DNA from: Linderina pennispora
Taxonomy: Eukaryota; Kickxellomycota; Kickxellomycetes; Kickxellales; Kickxellaceae
Assembly (NCBI RefSeq): GCF_002104995.1
Contig: NW_024468279.1
Coordinates: 64,001-77,323 of the forward strand
Direction of reading: 5' to 3'
DNA: 13,323 nt
The position numbers and the translations under genes were made by a program. Below the pieces are notes generated by a model. The model did no database searches, had not been told where the DNA came from, and was given only the letters and a program-made list of their open reading frames with translations. Position 1 is the first letter of the stretch. Each line of letters starts with the position of its first letter. This document shows, in pieces, positions 1-7,297 of the stretch.

Positions 1-503
1 TCGCAGGTCGACTCCTCAGCCGACGACTCCTCAGCGGTGCTGTAGCCAGGGGCGGTGGTGACCTTGGACTCGACCGACGACTGCTCAGCAGTGCTGTAGC
101 CAGGGGCGGGGGTGGTCTCGGCCGGAGCGGTGCTGTAGCCAGGGGCGGGGGTGGTCTCAGCAGGGGCGGTGCTGTAGCCAGGAGCCGGGGTGGTCTCGGC
201 AGGAGCGGTGCTGTAGCCAGGAGCCGCGGTGGTCGGGACAGGGACCGAGGTGGTGGCCGGAGCCTCGGTGCTGTAGCCAGGGGCAGCGGTCGAGGGAGCC
301 TCAGTGGTGACCGGGGCCTCGGTGGTGCTGTAGCCAGGGGCAGCAGTCGAGGGAGCCTCAGTGGTGACCGGGGCAGCCGAGTAGGGGGGAGGGACAGCCG
401 AGTAGGCGTTGGTGTTGACAGCATACTCGTTGCGCTTCATCGGGGCGGCAAGAGCAGCGCTACCGAAGGTGGCAAGAGCCATGAGAGCCTGGTTGAACTT
501 CAT
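1..503 (-). CDS. Secreted Thr/Pro/Ser-rich repeat protein, 5' part only (runs off the left edge)
   Basis: The reading frame opens at the ATG at 503-501 and stays open for 167 codons to the window edge, so the C-terminus is missing. Residues 1-20 form a classic signal peptide (MKFNQALMALATFGSAALAA). A Lys-Arg pair at residues 23-24 is a plausible Kex2 site that would release a short propeptide. The rest is low-complexity and rich in Thr, Pro, Ala and Ser. The tetrapeptide PGYS occurs seven times (about residues 56, 75, 95, 108, 121, 134 and 152). Three adjacent units are 13 residues long (TTPAPGYSTAPAE), and a longer 19-residue block is also duplicated. Past residue 140 it becomes Glu/Ser-rich. 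No catalytic domain is visible. Such composition is typical of O-mannosylated cell-wall or extracellular proteins; that role is inference. The start context (ACAAAAATGA) is good for a fungal start. Confidence 0.75.
   Translation of the reverse strand, partial: MKFNQALMALATFGSAALAAPMKRNEYAVNTNAYSAVPPPYSAAPVTTEAPSTAAPGYSTTEAPVTTEAPSTAAPGYSTEAPATTSVPVPTTAAPGYSTAPAETTPAPGYSTAPAETTPAPGYSTAPAETTPAPGYSTAEQSSVESKVTTAPGYSTAEESSAEESTC
18..340. repeat. In-frame tandem repeats inside the secreted-protein gene
   Basis: The 12-mer gctgtagccagg occurs seven times, starting at 39, 93, 132, 171, 210, 270 and 327. The spacings are 54, 39, 39, 39, 60 and 57 bp, all multiples of three. Each copy encodes the PGYST core on the minus strand. 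A second, partly overlapping repeat of 57 bp (around 290-316 and again 347-373) encodes the duplicated 19-residue block. The copies at 93-221 are the most alike and look like the most recent expansion. Confidence 0.9.
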
Positions 504-595
504 TTTTGTCGTTATGTGTCTTTTGTGTGGGGGTGGTACAAAGATGTGGTTATTTGTTAGCCGTATTCTACGTTATTATGCGCCGGGCCTAAGTA

Positions 596-707
596 CTGTA
601 GAAGCAACGCAAAAGGGGGCGGAAAGGTAAGTCGCGGGTGTTAGAAGGGAGAGTTGGGAGGGTAGAGAGCGAAGAGAAGAGGAAGTAAAGAAAAATTGTA
701 TTTCTAC
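596..707 (-). other. Possible leader (5' UTR) intron of the secreted-protein gene
   Basis: On the minus strand, AAAAG/GTAGAA at 707 could be a donor, and CTTCTACAG ending at 596 is a good acceptor. The enclosed 112 nt contain a long pyrimidine-rich stretch (about 640-690). The acceptor resembles the CTGTAG acceptors of the deaminase gene in this window, but the donor is weaker than GTAAGT. A non-spliced CT-rich leader, common in strongly expressed fungal genes, is the alternative. Confidence 0.25.
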
Positions 708-740
708 CTTTTGCAGCAAGCGGTCCAGGAGGATGCGGTC

Positions 741-750
741 TAATTTATAT
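741..750 (-). promoter_or_regulatory. TATA-like box for the secreted-protein gene
   Basis: The minus strand reads ATATAAATTA here. It lies about 240 bp upstream of the ATG at 503 and just ahead of a pyrimidine-rich leader, so initiation around 705-720 would give a leader of roughly 200 nt. Motif match and position only. Confidence 0.4.
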
Positions 751-1002
751 GAGAAAAAGTCGTTGAAGCAGGTGGGGGAAACGATAATGAGACTTTTCCA
801 GCCTGCCTGTGAGGACCGATGTTTTTATATTGTCACCATTCACACTGCAATAGGCTGGCCAAACACTGGGCTGGGGTATGCAGCCGCGCGTCCATCAGAC
901 TGCTCCCACCGCCTATTCCATCCTCCTTTTGCGCTCTATTGGCATGGAATGCGCGGCCAAAGGGAGCGCAATGTGAAAGAGCGCAACAAATGCGAAGCGA
1001 TT

Positions 1003-1014
1003 GGGCGATCGCCC
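1003..1014. repeat. 12-bp perfect palindrome
   Basis: GGGCGATCGCCC is fully self-complementary. It could bind a dimeric regulator or be chance in GC-rich DNA; no second copy was found in the window. Confidence 0.4.
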
Positions 1015-2023
1015 GTGCATGTGTGGGTCGATGACCCCCTCGCCGTCCCTCCATACTCGCCCATTTGCCGTGCCGCTCGCTCTCCTAAAAATAAGTTCGT
1101 TTTGTTGTGATTCCTTTTGCGTATTCCGCGAGCCAAGGCTGCCGCCCAGCGCAGTGTGGTCATCGACAATCGCGCCTGGCCCATCGCCTGAAGGCTGCCG
1201 GGACTGCTGCCATGTGAACGGCCCGAGGCGGACCGCCCGAGTGTTGAACCAGCGCTTTTTCTGTGCTGCGCATGACTACCTAGCCTGCATGACTGTGGGC
1301 GGGCTGGCGGGCTGGCTGGCGACGAGACATGCAGAATGCCCCACCCGCCCTTCCTGCCAGCCCAATGTAGACGACACCTCCTCTTTCTTGCGTGGTCTTT
1401 GGCTCCGGAAAGGAATCTATTTTTCTGCTCCCCACCAGACGTGCCGCTAGGCACAGCGTGTGGTATGAAGAAGCGGTCCTCAGTGGACTGATGTCGCACC
1501 AGCTTGTTTTTTTGCTATATAGCCGGCGATCATCGATTTCTAAAAGCTGCGACACATTTCCACCGCAGCGCCGTTGCGGTCCTCATTGGCTCAGGTTTGC
1601 GGCCTGTATGGCGGCCCCTCATTGCAAATCACTGCTGCTGCCTCCCCCTTATCGACCTGCGAAATTGCAGGCGCTCTGCGCCCGCAGTCCACTCTCACCC
1701 ATCTCTTTTGGGGGGCAATTCTCGGATTTCGTCTGCCCTGACCGAGACGGGATTGCTTGATGTCATGGATTTCTAGGCGAAACGTGCGACGGTTGGGCGT
1801 CGGCGATATGGATCATTGGCAGACGGCTCCACATCAGCTGCTGACTGGTACATATAACAAGCAGTGCAACTGCGTGTGCAGGTAGGTCAATGTATGGTCC
1901 ATTGACGCACAGTGCGTTTATTAGCTCGGAGAAAGGTCCCAACACGGCAGACAATCGCCAAGACGGTTAGCATCGCTACAAACAATTGTTGCGATCACCC
2001 ATCTGCTGGAAGCTACAAACAAA

Positions 2024-2042
2024 GCCCGCAAACAAAGCGGGC
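2024..2042. repeat. Short GC hairpin in the intergenic region
   Basis: GCCCGC and GCGGGC flank the 7-nt spacer AAACAAA, giving a 6-bp stem. Two copies of CTACAAACAA lie at 1976-1985 and 2013-2022, and a 10-bp palindrome (AACAATTGTT) at 1981-1990. No T-run follows the stem, so a bacterial-type terminator does not fit. Confidence 0.4.
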
Positions 2043-2078
2043 AGCGGTCCAGACTGCCTCATTCCACCAGCAAACTGG

Positions 2079-2087
2079 CTATTTATA
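2079..2087 (-). promoter_or_regulatory. TATA box without an assigned gene (proximal copy)
   Basis: The minus strand reads TATAAATAG, a strong TATA consensus. No convincing coding sequence lies within several hundred bases downstream on that strand, so a non-coding transcript or a chance match is possible. Confidence 0.3.
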
Positions 2088-2360
2088 ACACTGTGAGCGA
2101 GGAATGCCTTTCAATACCTGCAATGTATTGCTTTTGGACATTGTGCAAGCCGCAGAACAAGAGAGTTCTGGCACGCAACTCTGTTTTTGGGGCGGCAGGT
2201 CGCTCTGGGAGGAGCAATATGATGATATCCCAAAGACGCAGACGCAGGCTGCTGGTCGCCCACCCAGCGCACGTCGAGCGAGATGTTTTGGCAAAAGGGC
2301 GGGAAGCGATGTTGGACCTGCGTCGGTGTTTTTGCGTACCTCCAGATCAGCGCGCTGGGT

Positions 2361-2369
2361 CTATTTATA
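2361..2369 (-). promoter_or_regulatory. TATA box without an assigned gene (distal copy)
   Basis: This is the same TATAAATAG 9-mer on the minus strand, 282 bp from the other copy. The flanks differ (GGTATAAATAGACC here, GTTATAAATAGCC there), so it is not a simple duplication of a longer segment. Confidence 0.3.
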
Positions 2370-3206
2370 CCGGCCTGTAGCAGCGCGGTTCCTGGGCGTT
2401 CAGTAAATATTGCAATTCTGGGAGCCATTCCTGATATGCTGGTGCCGGCATCGGCGCTGGTGTGCAAAGAGCAGGTTTATTGAAGCGTGTGGTACAAGAT
2501 CAGCGGATGGCCAGAAAGACGGCAGTATTTGTTATTGTGATCACCAGAGCTCGCGCCCTGTTTCTGCTGCCAGGAGCGCGAATGCTATGCAAAGGAAATG
2601 AGCTTTTATTGCAGGACCAAAAAGCAACTCTTTTGTGAGCAGCAAGTCTCGAGCGTCACGCAAAGGCAGCCAGAACATCAACGCTAGTGTCAGCAGTGGG
2701 TGTGGGAAAGCTGGAAGGACAGCGAGACCGTGGGCCCCGTGACCTGGACCGGTTCTGAAAGCACTTTGGCACAGAGGAAACCTGCCCGACGCTTCCATGC
2801 GAAAGGAGGACATCAGGCCAAAGTGGCCCGATGCATGAGTGGGATGGATCGACATGCATATCAGTGCATTCGTCTGCAAGCCCGAATCCCTCCCCATCGG
2901 CACGCCTGCCCGCCCCAGCGGCATCTACCGGGCAGATATTGCCCACACAAAACCAGGAGACAAGCGGCATATGAGCGTATCTGACACGCAAGCCAGAAAG
3001 AGGGGATGTTGCGGTAGTTTTGCAGCGAACAAAAAAGCATATTTCGTAGGATGGGGTCCCATTGCTCGATATGGGGATGACCAGCGTCGGCCGAGCAAGA
3101 GCCCAGACCTGCAGTGCTGTTCGGTGGCCTGCGAATGGAGGGGTCCGAGTAACGGCCGTGCTATAAGAGATGGGCCACTTTCCCTCGGAACTCCACAGAC
3201 GTGTTT

Positions 3207-3213
3207 TGACTCA
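3207..3213 (+). promoter_or_regulatory. Gcn4/AP-1-type site upstream of the F-box gene
   Basis: TGACTCA matches the bZIP (Gcn4/AP-1) consensus exactly. It lies about 160 bp upstream of the F-box ATG and 70 bp upstream of its TATA-like box, a normal place for an activator site. Motif match only. Confidence 0.3.
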
Positions 3214-3280
3214 GCGCTTCGATCAGCCGCATTCGCCGATTAGCTGGTCCCATACGGTCGGGGTCCGCAGATGACGCAGA

Positions 3281-3287
3281 TATAATT
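3281..3287 (+). promoter_or_regulatory. TATA-like box of the F-box gene
   Basis: TATAATT lies 89 bp before the ATG at 3370. Initiation some 30 bp downstream would give a leader of about 60 nt. It also argues against any start upstream of 3370, because the open frame reaching back to 3286 overlaps this element and has no ATG. Confidence 0.4.
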
Positions 3288-3369
3288 GGCTCGGGAGTGG
3301 CCCAGGGGCGGCCAGGACCAGAGAAGGCGCCACTCTCATACATCACTCCTAAAAATACACACACTATAC

Positions 3370-4806
3370 ATGGATCCGGTCGAGCGGCTGCCGAATGACA
3401 TTAGCATTGCGATCTTCCGGCACCTTGGCATACACGAGCTTGCAGAATGCATGCTGGTGTCGAGGAGGTGGTACTATGCGCTGGATAGCTGGGCGGTGCT
3501 GTGGAAGAACATTGACATGGGCTTCCACCACGTGGGCGTGCAGAAGACCAACGCAGACGGCTCAGAGCGAGAGGAAACAACGGTGAAAATGCAGCTGCTG
3601 CAGGACCAGCACCTGAAGGTACTGGCGCGGCGGGCCGGGCCGGCGCTGGCTCGGATAGCGCTGTTTTTCGCACCGCTTCTGTCGGATGACGGGCTGCAGA
3701 CGCTGGCGGTATTTGGATGCACCAACATCAGACACCTGGAGGTGCGGGCAAGCAACCGCATAAGCAACGCGGTGCTAGGAGCACTGATTCCAAAGATTGG
3801 AGCGCACCTGGAGGTTGTGGCGCTGAGCACCACGGACATTGCAGACTATGCGGTCCAGAGCCTGTGGCTCAGCTCGCCACGGCTCCGGCAGCTAGACCTG
3901 AGCCATTGCCGGTACATAACCTGCGATGCCTTTCCGGTGGTAGGCGCAGCGGGGATCCGGTTCTGCCACGAAGCAGCGGCGGATCAGCAGCGCAGGGCAC
4001 TCCCGGGGCTGCAGTCGCTAACCCTCAGATGCTGCCCGCAGATTGATGACCGGAGCGTGCGGCGGATCACCGCGGCATTCGGTGGTACGCTGCAGCACAT
4101 CGATGTGTCGCTGACACGGACAACGGTTCTGGGGCTAGGGGCGCTGGCGATGGGGCAGAGAGCAGAGACGGAGCTGCGCGATGTGGGCATGCGAGATATC
4201 GACTTTGGCATGGCAGCGGGGGCGCGGCGGGAAGCGGGGCTAGAGGGGCGCAGCCTGCTAATGTTTGCGACTGGGGTTCCCCAGCTCGTGCGGCTGGCGC
4301 TCTGCGGCGAAAACGACACAGTCACCGACGAGTTTGTCGCAGCGCTAGCGCGGCAGTGCGCGGGACTGCAGGTGCTGGACATCCACGACTCGCTGCGCGT
4401 AGGCGATGACGGGCTCCGGGCACTGGCACAACAGTGCGGTGGGTTGCGGGATCTGAACGTCAGCGGGTGCATGGAGTGCACCACCAGCGGGGTGATTGAG
4501 CTGGTACGGGGATGCGTGGATCTGGAGGAGCTGGATCTTTCGGGGCTGCGCATCGAGGACGCAGCGCTGTCAGCGATTGGAGACCATCTGCGGCGGCTGT
4601 CGCGGCTGTCGCTCGATCTGTGCTGGCGGATTACGCAGGCCGGCATCCGTGCGGTTGTGGAGGGCTCCAACGGGCTGGGATGCGTGTTCACGCTAACGGA
4701 ACTCAGCTTCGTCCAGTGCAGCCGCGTGGACGAGAGCGTGGTTGACTGGTGCCGGCAGCGCCTGAAGCCGGAGGCGATAATCCGGTGCCGGTTCGGCGAT
4801 GTATAG
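3370..4806 (+). CDS. F-box / leucine-rich-repeat protein (FBXL type)
   Basis: 478 residues, no introns. An F-box occupies about residues 5-50 (LPNDISIAIFRHLGIHELAE, then CMLVSRRWYYALDS and LWKNIDM); in the family it binds Skp1 and anchors the protein in an SCF ubiquitin ligase. From about residue 75 to the end the sequence is cysteine-containing LRRs of the Grr1/AMN1 kind, with clear units near residues 172 (LRQLDLSHC), 214 (LQSLTLRCC), 305, 333, 359 (LRDLNVSGC), 385 (LEELDLSGL), 412 (LSRLSLDLC) and 442 (LTELSFVQC). The LRR surface would choose the substrate, which is unknown. The start at 3370 is preferred because the frame continues upstream only to a TTG, and MDPVERLPND puts the F-box where it usually sits, at the very N-terminus. 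The frame is clean throughout. It is convergent with the deaminase gene, with 62 bp between the stop codons. Confidence 0.92.
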   Translation: MDPVERLPNDISIAIFRHLGIHELAECMLVSRRWYYALDSWAVLWKNIDMGFHHVGVQKTNADGSEREETTVKMQLLQDQHLKVLARRAGPALARIALFFAPLLSDDGLQTLAVFGCTNIRHLEVRASNRISNAVLGALIPKIGAHLEVVALSTTDIADYAVQSLWLSSPRLRQLDLSHCRYITCDAFPVVGAAGIRFCHEAAADQQRRALPGLQSLTLRCCPQIDDRSVRRITAAFGGTLQHIDVSLTRTTVLGLGALAMGQRAETELRDVGMRDIDFGMAAGARREAGLEGRSLLMFATGVPQLVRLALCGENDTVTDEFVAALARQCAGLQVLDIHDSLRVGDDGLRALAQQCGGLRDLNVSGCMECTTSGVIELVRGCVDLEELDLSGLRIEDAALSAIGDHLRRLSRLSLDLCWRITQAGIRAVVEGSNGLGCVFTLTELSFVQCSRVDESVVDWCRQRLKPEAIIRCRFGDV

Positions 4807-4833
4807 AAAGAGAATTCAGACCGCTCCCAGCTG

Positions 4834-4856
4834 TGTATAAAATATGTGTATTGGTG
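4834..4856. terminator. AT-rich shared 3' end between convergent genes
   Basis: The 62-bp gap between the two stop codons contains TATAAAATATGTGTATTG (4836-4853). On the plus strand it can serve as the AATAAA-like signal for the F-box gene; on the minus strand (ATATTTTATA) it can serve the deaminase gene. The two transcripts probably overlap at their 3' ends. Inference from position and composition. Confidence 0.4.
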
Positions 4857-4868
4857 AAAAGCAGAGTC

Positions 4869-6141
4869 CTACGGCGACCCGATCTCCATGCTGAGCGTCG
4901 GCGGCGTGTGCTGGCGCACTTCGATGCCAGCCTCCTTAAACAGCTTCAGGGTCAGGGCGTCCATTCCGTAGCCCTTGGAGTAGACCACGGTCCCGACGCC
5001 GACCTGCACGATTTTCTTTGCGCAGCCCAGGCATGGGCACGTGTTGCAGTATAGCACCACGCCCTGGGCGTTGCGCACACGGCCTCGGCCAGCCTCCAGC
5101 AGAGCATTCTCCTCGGCGTGGATACACAGGCAGTGATCCAGCGACACCCCACACGGCGTGCCGGCGTTGCAGCGCGGGCACCCGCCCTCGTTGCAGTTGG
5201 TGATGCCCTTGGGAGTGCCGTTGTAGCCGGTGGCGATGATCTGGGTGTCCTTGACCAGAATGCACCCCACCTTGCGCTTCATGCAGTTGGCCCGATGCGA
5301 CGCCAGCTCCGACAGTAGCATAAAGTACGTGTCCCACGATGGCCGCAGCCGCTCGCTGTTCAGCAGGTCCAGCTTGTCCAAGTACTCATGCAGCTCACTC
5401 ACGCTGCCAAACGTGTTGGTGACTGATACGTTGGCGCTCGCCAGCATGCGCTTCAGGCTGAGCTCCTGCGACGGGTTGGCGCTGCGCAGAATCGGCGACA
5501 TCAGCTGCTTGGGCATCTTCTCCTCGTCCCGCATCTCCAGCGGCCCGGGCGACGGGGTGGCAGCCGGTCCCCGCGGCGTTGCATACATGAGGCTGTCGTC
5601 CAGCGCAACGAACTCGTCTAGCGACATCACAGAGTCTGCCTGCCGCATCGATCTACAGACGCATGACTTGCCTTGTAGCTTTAGCTTTAGCTTCCCCTGC
5701 TGTGCTTTTCTATCCGCCTGCCACCACCAACAAACACTTACCGCTCGGTGTACCGCCTGTACCGAAGCCCCAGCGGTGCGTCAATGCCCACCACCATGAA
5801 GAATGGCCGCTTGAGCAGCAGGTACAGGTCAACTGGGTCCGTGACATCCGTCGTCACAAATCGGGTCCGCCAGCGTGGTGTGGTGAAGCTCAGCATGTCC
5901 TTGGCTGACTGGAACTCGGTTTGCGACCCGTCGGTGCTGGTGGTCGTCAATGCCGGTGCACCAGGCCGCAAATACAGGCGCGTGAACTGGTGCTGGCTGA
6001 CCAGGTACTTTGCCACTTCCTCCTTGCCGCTTGCCTTCGAGCCTACAGGTCCAGCAGGCCAGAGGTGTTGATAAGAATGCCATGTGCTGGTGGCGCGCAA
6101 GGCCAACTCCACCGAAACGTACCGATGATTCCAATGTACAT
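4869..6141 (-). CDS. DCD1: Deoxycytidylate (dCMP) deaminase, fungal type with N-terminal P-loop-like domain; three exons
   Basis: Exons 6141-6123, 6042-5742 and 5652-4869 join in frame to give 367 residues. The product deaminates dCMP to dUMP, supplying thymidylate synthase. The C-terminal half is a zinc cytidine/dCMP deaminase domain: RPSWDTYFMLLSELASHRAN near residue 211, NGTP, a Cys-rich GGCPRCN loop, the catalytic HAEEN (His about 285, Glu about 287) and TCPCLGC with the two other zinc cysteines near 314 and 317. The N-terminal half begins MYIGIIGSKASGKEEVAKYL and later has KRPFFMVVGIDAP, matching the extended N-terminus of yeast Dcd1 (312 residues) rather than the short animal enzyme. 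The first exon carries only 19 coding nucleotides; the ATG at 6141 is chosen because only this spliced form restores the expected MxIGIxG start. The P-loop-like GSKASGKE lacks the usual Ser/Thr after Lys. The frame is clean. Confidence 0.94.
5653..5741 (-). other. DCD1: Intron 2 of the dCMP deaminase gene
   Basis: 89 bp. The donor is GAGCG/GTAAGT and the acceptor is TCTGTAG/ATCG. Splicing makes a split Arg codon and joins the RYRRYTER end of exon 2 to SMRQADSV in exon 3, removing the TAA that would stop exon 2 at 5740-5738. Confidence 0.9.
6043..6122 (-). other. DCD1: Intron 1 of the dCMP deaminase gene
   Basis: 80 bp. The donor is ATCATCG/GTACGT and the acceptor is ACCTGTAG/GCTCG. Splicing rebuilds a Gly codon and joins MYIGII to GSKASGKEE. 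The unspliced frame upstream of the acceptor reads through non-conserved sequence. Confidence 0.9.
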
Positions 6142-6164
6142 TGGGCCAGGAATTCAAGTGAATA

Positions 6165-6176
6165 GAATTTAAATAG
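6165..6176 (-). promoter_or_regulatory. TATTTAAAT element before the deaminase ATG
   Basis: The minus strand reads CTATTTAAATTC, ending 23 bp before the ATG at 6141. As a TATA-like box it would imply a very short leader. It also lies 110-120 bp beyond the UreG stop codon and could instead be part of the UreG 3' processing region. Confidence 0.3.
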
Positions 6177-6283
6177 TGAAGAGAGCCTGAGTGAGTGGGA
6201 ATGCTGACGAGTCAGATGATGGTGGCGGTGACGATGGCTGGGCATCTCTGGGTCAGCTAGACCTGGTAGCACTGGCCGACCAT

Positions 6284-7042
6284 TTACGCCTTGATTTTGG
6301 CACCAGGAACGCAGTCCTGCCACGACTCCAGAACGTGCTGGACAATCTCATCGACGTTTTTGCCGTGCTTGACCACCGCCATGGTGACTGGGCCGCCGTC
6401 GCGGATGTGGTCAGCGTCACGCTGCATGACGCCCAGGTCGGCGCCCACCGCCTCAGCCAGATCAGTCTTGTTGATCACCAGCAGGTCGCTCTGCGTGATG
6501 CCTGGCCCGCCCTTGCGTGGCACCTTGTCGCCGCCGCTAACATCAATGACATAGATGGTGTAGTCGGCCAGCTCGCGGCTAAAGTTGGCCGCCAGGTTGT
6601 CGCCGCCCGACTCGATCAGCAGCAGCTCTGTGCCGAACCGCGCCTGCAGCGTCTCCAGCGCATGCAGATTGGCCGTGATGTCCTCGCGCACCGCCGCATG
6701 CGGGCACCCGCCGGTCTCCACAGCCACGATGCGCTCGGCCGGCAGCGCACCGTTCTTGGTCAGGAACTCAGCATCCTCCCGTGTGAAAATGTCGTTGGTC
6801 ACGCATGCCACATTGTACTTGTCGCGCAAAGCCCGGCACAGCTGCAGCATCAGCGCCGTCTTGCCGCTGCCCACCGGCCCGCCGATGCCCACCGTGAACG
6901 CCCGCTCACCCCAGTCCCGCCCCGTGCGGTTGTACGGCGGCCGCTCGTCATACCGCCCCGGGTGGTCCAGCACATCGTGGGTGTGCCCATGGTCCTTGGC
7001 TGCCTGGCTGTGGGTCGTGCGAGTGCTCATGCGAGTGTCCAT
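6284..7042 (-). CDS. ureG: Urease accessory GTPase UreG
   Basis: UreG is the SIMIBI-class GTPase that powers nickel insertion into urease together with UreD/UreF. The 252-residue frame has every hallmark: an N-terminal HGHTHD (about residues 18-23), the P-loop GGPVGSGKT (54-62), the metal-binding Cys-Pro-His (113-115) inside [20 protein letters not shown] (144-149), [15 protein letters not shown] (168-182) and the guanine-specificity NKTD (191-194). There are no introns, and the TAA lies 142 bp upstream of the deaminase start on the same strand. The ATG at 7042 is the first in this frame, but the residues it yields ([13 protein letters not shown]) are not UreG-like. An ATG at 7100 in another frame encodes a His-rich lead ([13 protein letters not shown]) that would join this frame if one C were absent from the CCC at 7014-7012. 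The true start may therefore be 7100. The enzymatic core is certain. Confidence 0.95.
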   Translation of the reverse strand: MDTRMSTRTTHSQAAKDHGHTHDVLDHPGRYDERPPYNRTGRDWGERAFTVGIGGPVGSGKTALMLQLCRALRDKYNVACVTNDIFTREDAEFLTKNGALPAERIVAVETGGCPHAAVREDITANLHALETLQARFGTELLLIESGGDNLAANFSRELADYTIYVIDVSGGDKVPRKGGPGITQSDLLVINKTDLAEAVGADLGVMQRDADHIRDGGPVTMAVVKHGKNVDEIVQHVLESWQDCVPGAKIKA

Positions 7043-7100
7043 GAGCCGGTGCTCCGCCCGCCCCGCCTGTCTTGAAGTCGCAAACGTCGCCGCTAGCCAT
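7012..7100 (-). other. Out-of-frame His-rich N-terminus belonging to UreG
   Basis: From the ATG at 7100 the minus strand encodes [20 protein letters not shown] and continues GHSHEHSHD, the nickel-binding His-rich head typical of plant and fungal UreG. The frame then diverges from the GTPase core. The change falls at a three-C run (7014-7012). No GT..AG pair of usable length lies between the two frames, so splicing does not explain it. Confidence 0.7.
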
Positions 7101-7240
7101 CCTGTGCTTGGTGTAATAGTGTCTTGGAGTATAGTGAGTGCTGTCTGAAGAAGAGAAACACCGCCTCCTGTGGCTTAGTCCGCTTCTCTCTCCGTGTTAT
7201 CCACTGCCCCTGCCCCTACTCCAACAGCCCCTCTCCGGAT

Positions 7241-7272
7241 AACTGCTAAACTGCTAAACTGCTAAACTGCTC
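7241..7272. repeat. 8-bp microsatellite, four units
   Basis: AACTGCTA is repeated three times perfectly, followed by a fourth unit with the last base changed (AACTGCTC). It lies between the small ORF at 7298-7576 and UreG. Confidence 0.9.
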
Positions 7273-7297
7273 TAGCGTTACTTTCCGATCGAGCTTC

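Larger units (their letters stand above)
504..3280. other. Long stretch with no recognisable gene
   Basis: About 2.8 kb separates the divergent secreted-protein and F-box genes. Open frames up to 187 codons exist on both strands, but none gives a protein-like composition, a known motif or a convincing intron-joined product. Several need non-ATG starts. No tRNA-like T-arm or rRNA-like segment was seen. What is present: the TATA-like box at 741-750, a 12-bp palindrome at 1003-1014, a palindromic TATA (GCTATATAGC) at 1514-1523, identical minus-strand TATAAATAG boxes at 2079-2087 and 2361-2369, a GC hairpin at 2024-2042, and the F-box promoter near 3207-3290. Confidence 0.6.

Noticed and set aside
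39-338. Regularly spaced repeats as a CRISPR array
   Set aside because: Spacings vary in multiples of three and the repeats lie inside a signal-peptide coding frame; the organism is eukaryotic.
936-1499. 187-residue minus-strand open frame in the intergenic region
   Set aside because: Composition is unlike a folded protein, no motif is visible, and many competing frames of similar quality overlap it.
2541-2924. 127-residue minus-strand open frame
   Set aside because: No recognisable domain, no promoter or splice context, and rival frames on both strands.
3286-3369. N-terminal extension of the F-box protein by 28 residues
   Set aside because: It begins at TTG, overlaps the TATA-like element and adds non-conserved basic sequence; the ATG at 3370 places the F-box correctly.
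3984-4691. 235-residue minus-strand open frame
   Set aside because: It is antisense to the LRR region; Ser/Arg-rich composition mirrors the repeat codons.
6191-7075. 294-residue plus-strand open frame
   Set aside because: It is antisense to UreG, has no family motif, and is a by-product of GC-rich codon use on the other strand.
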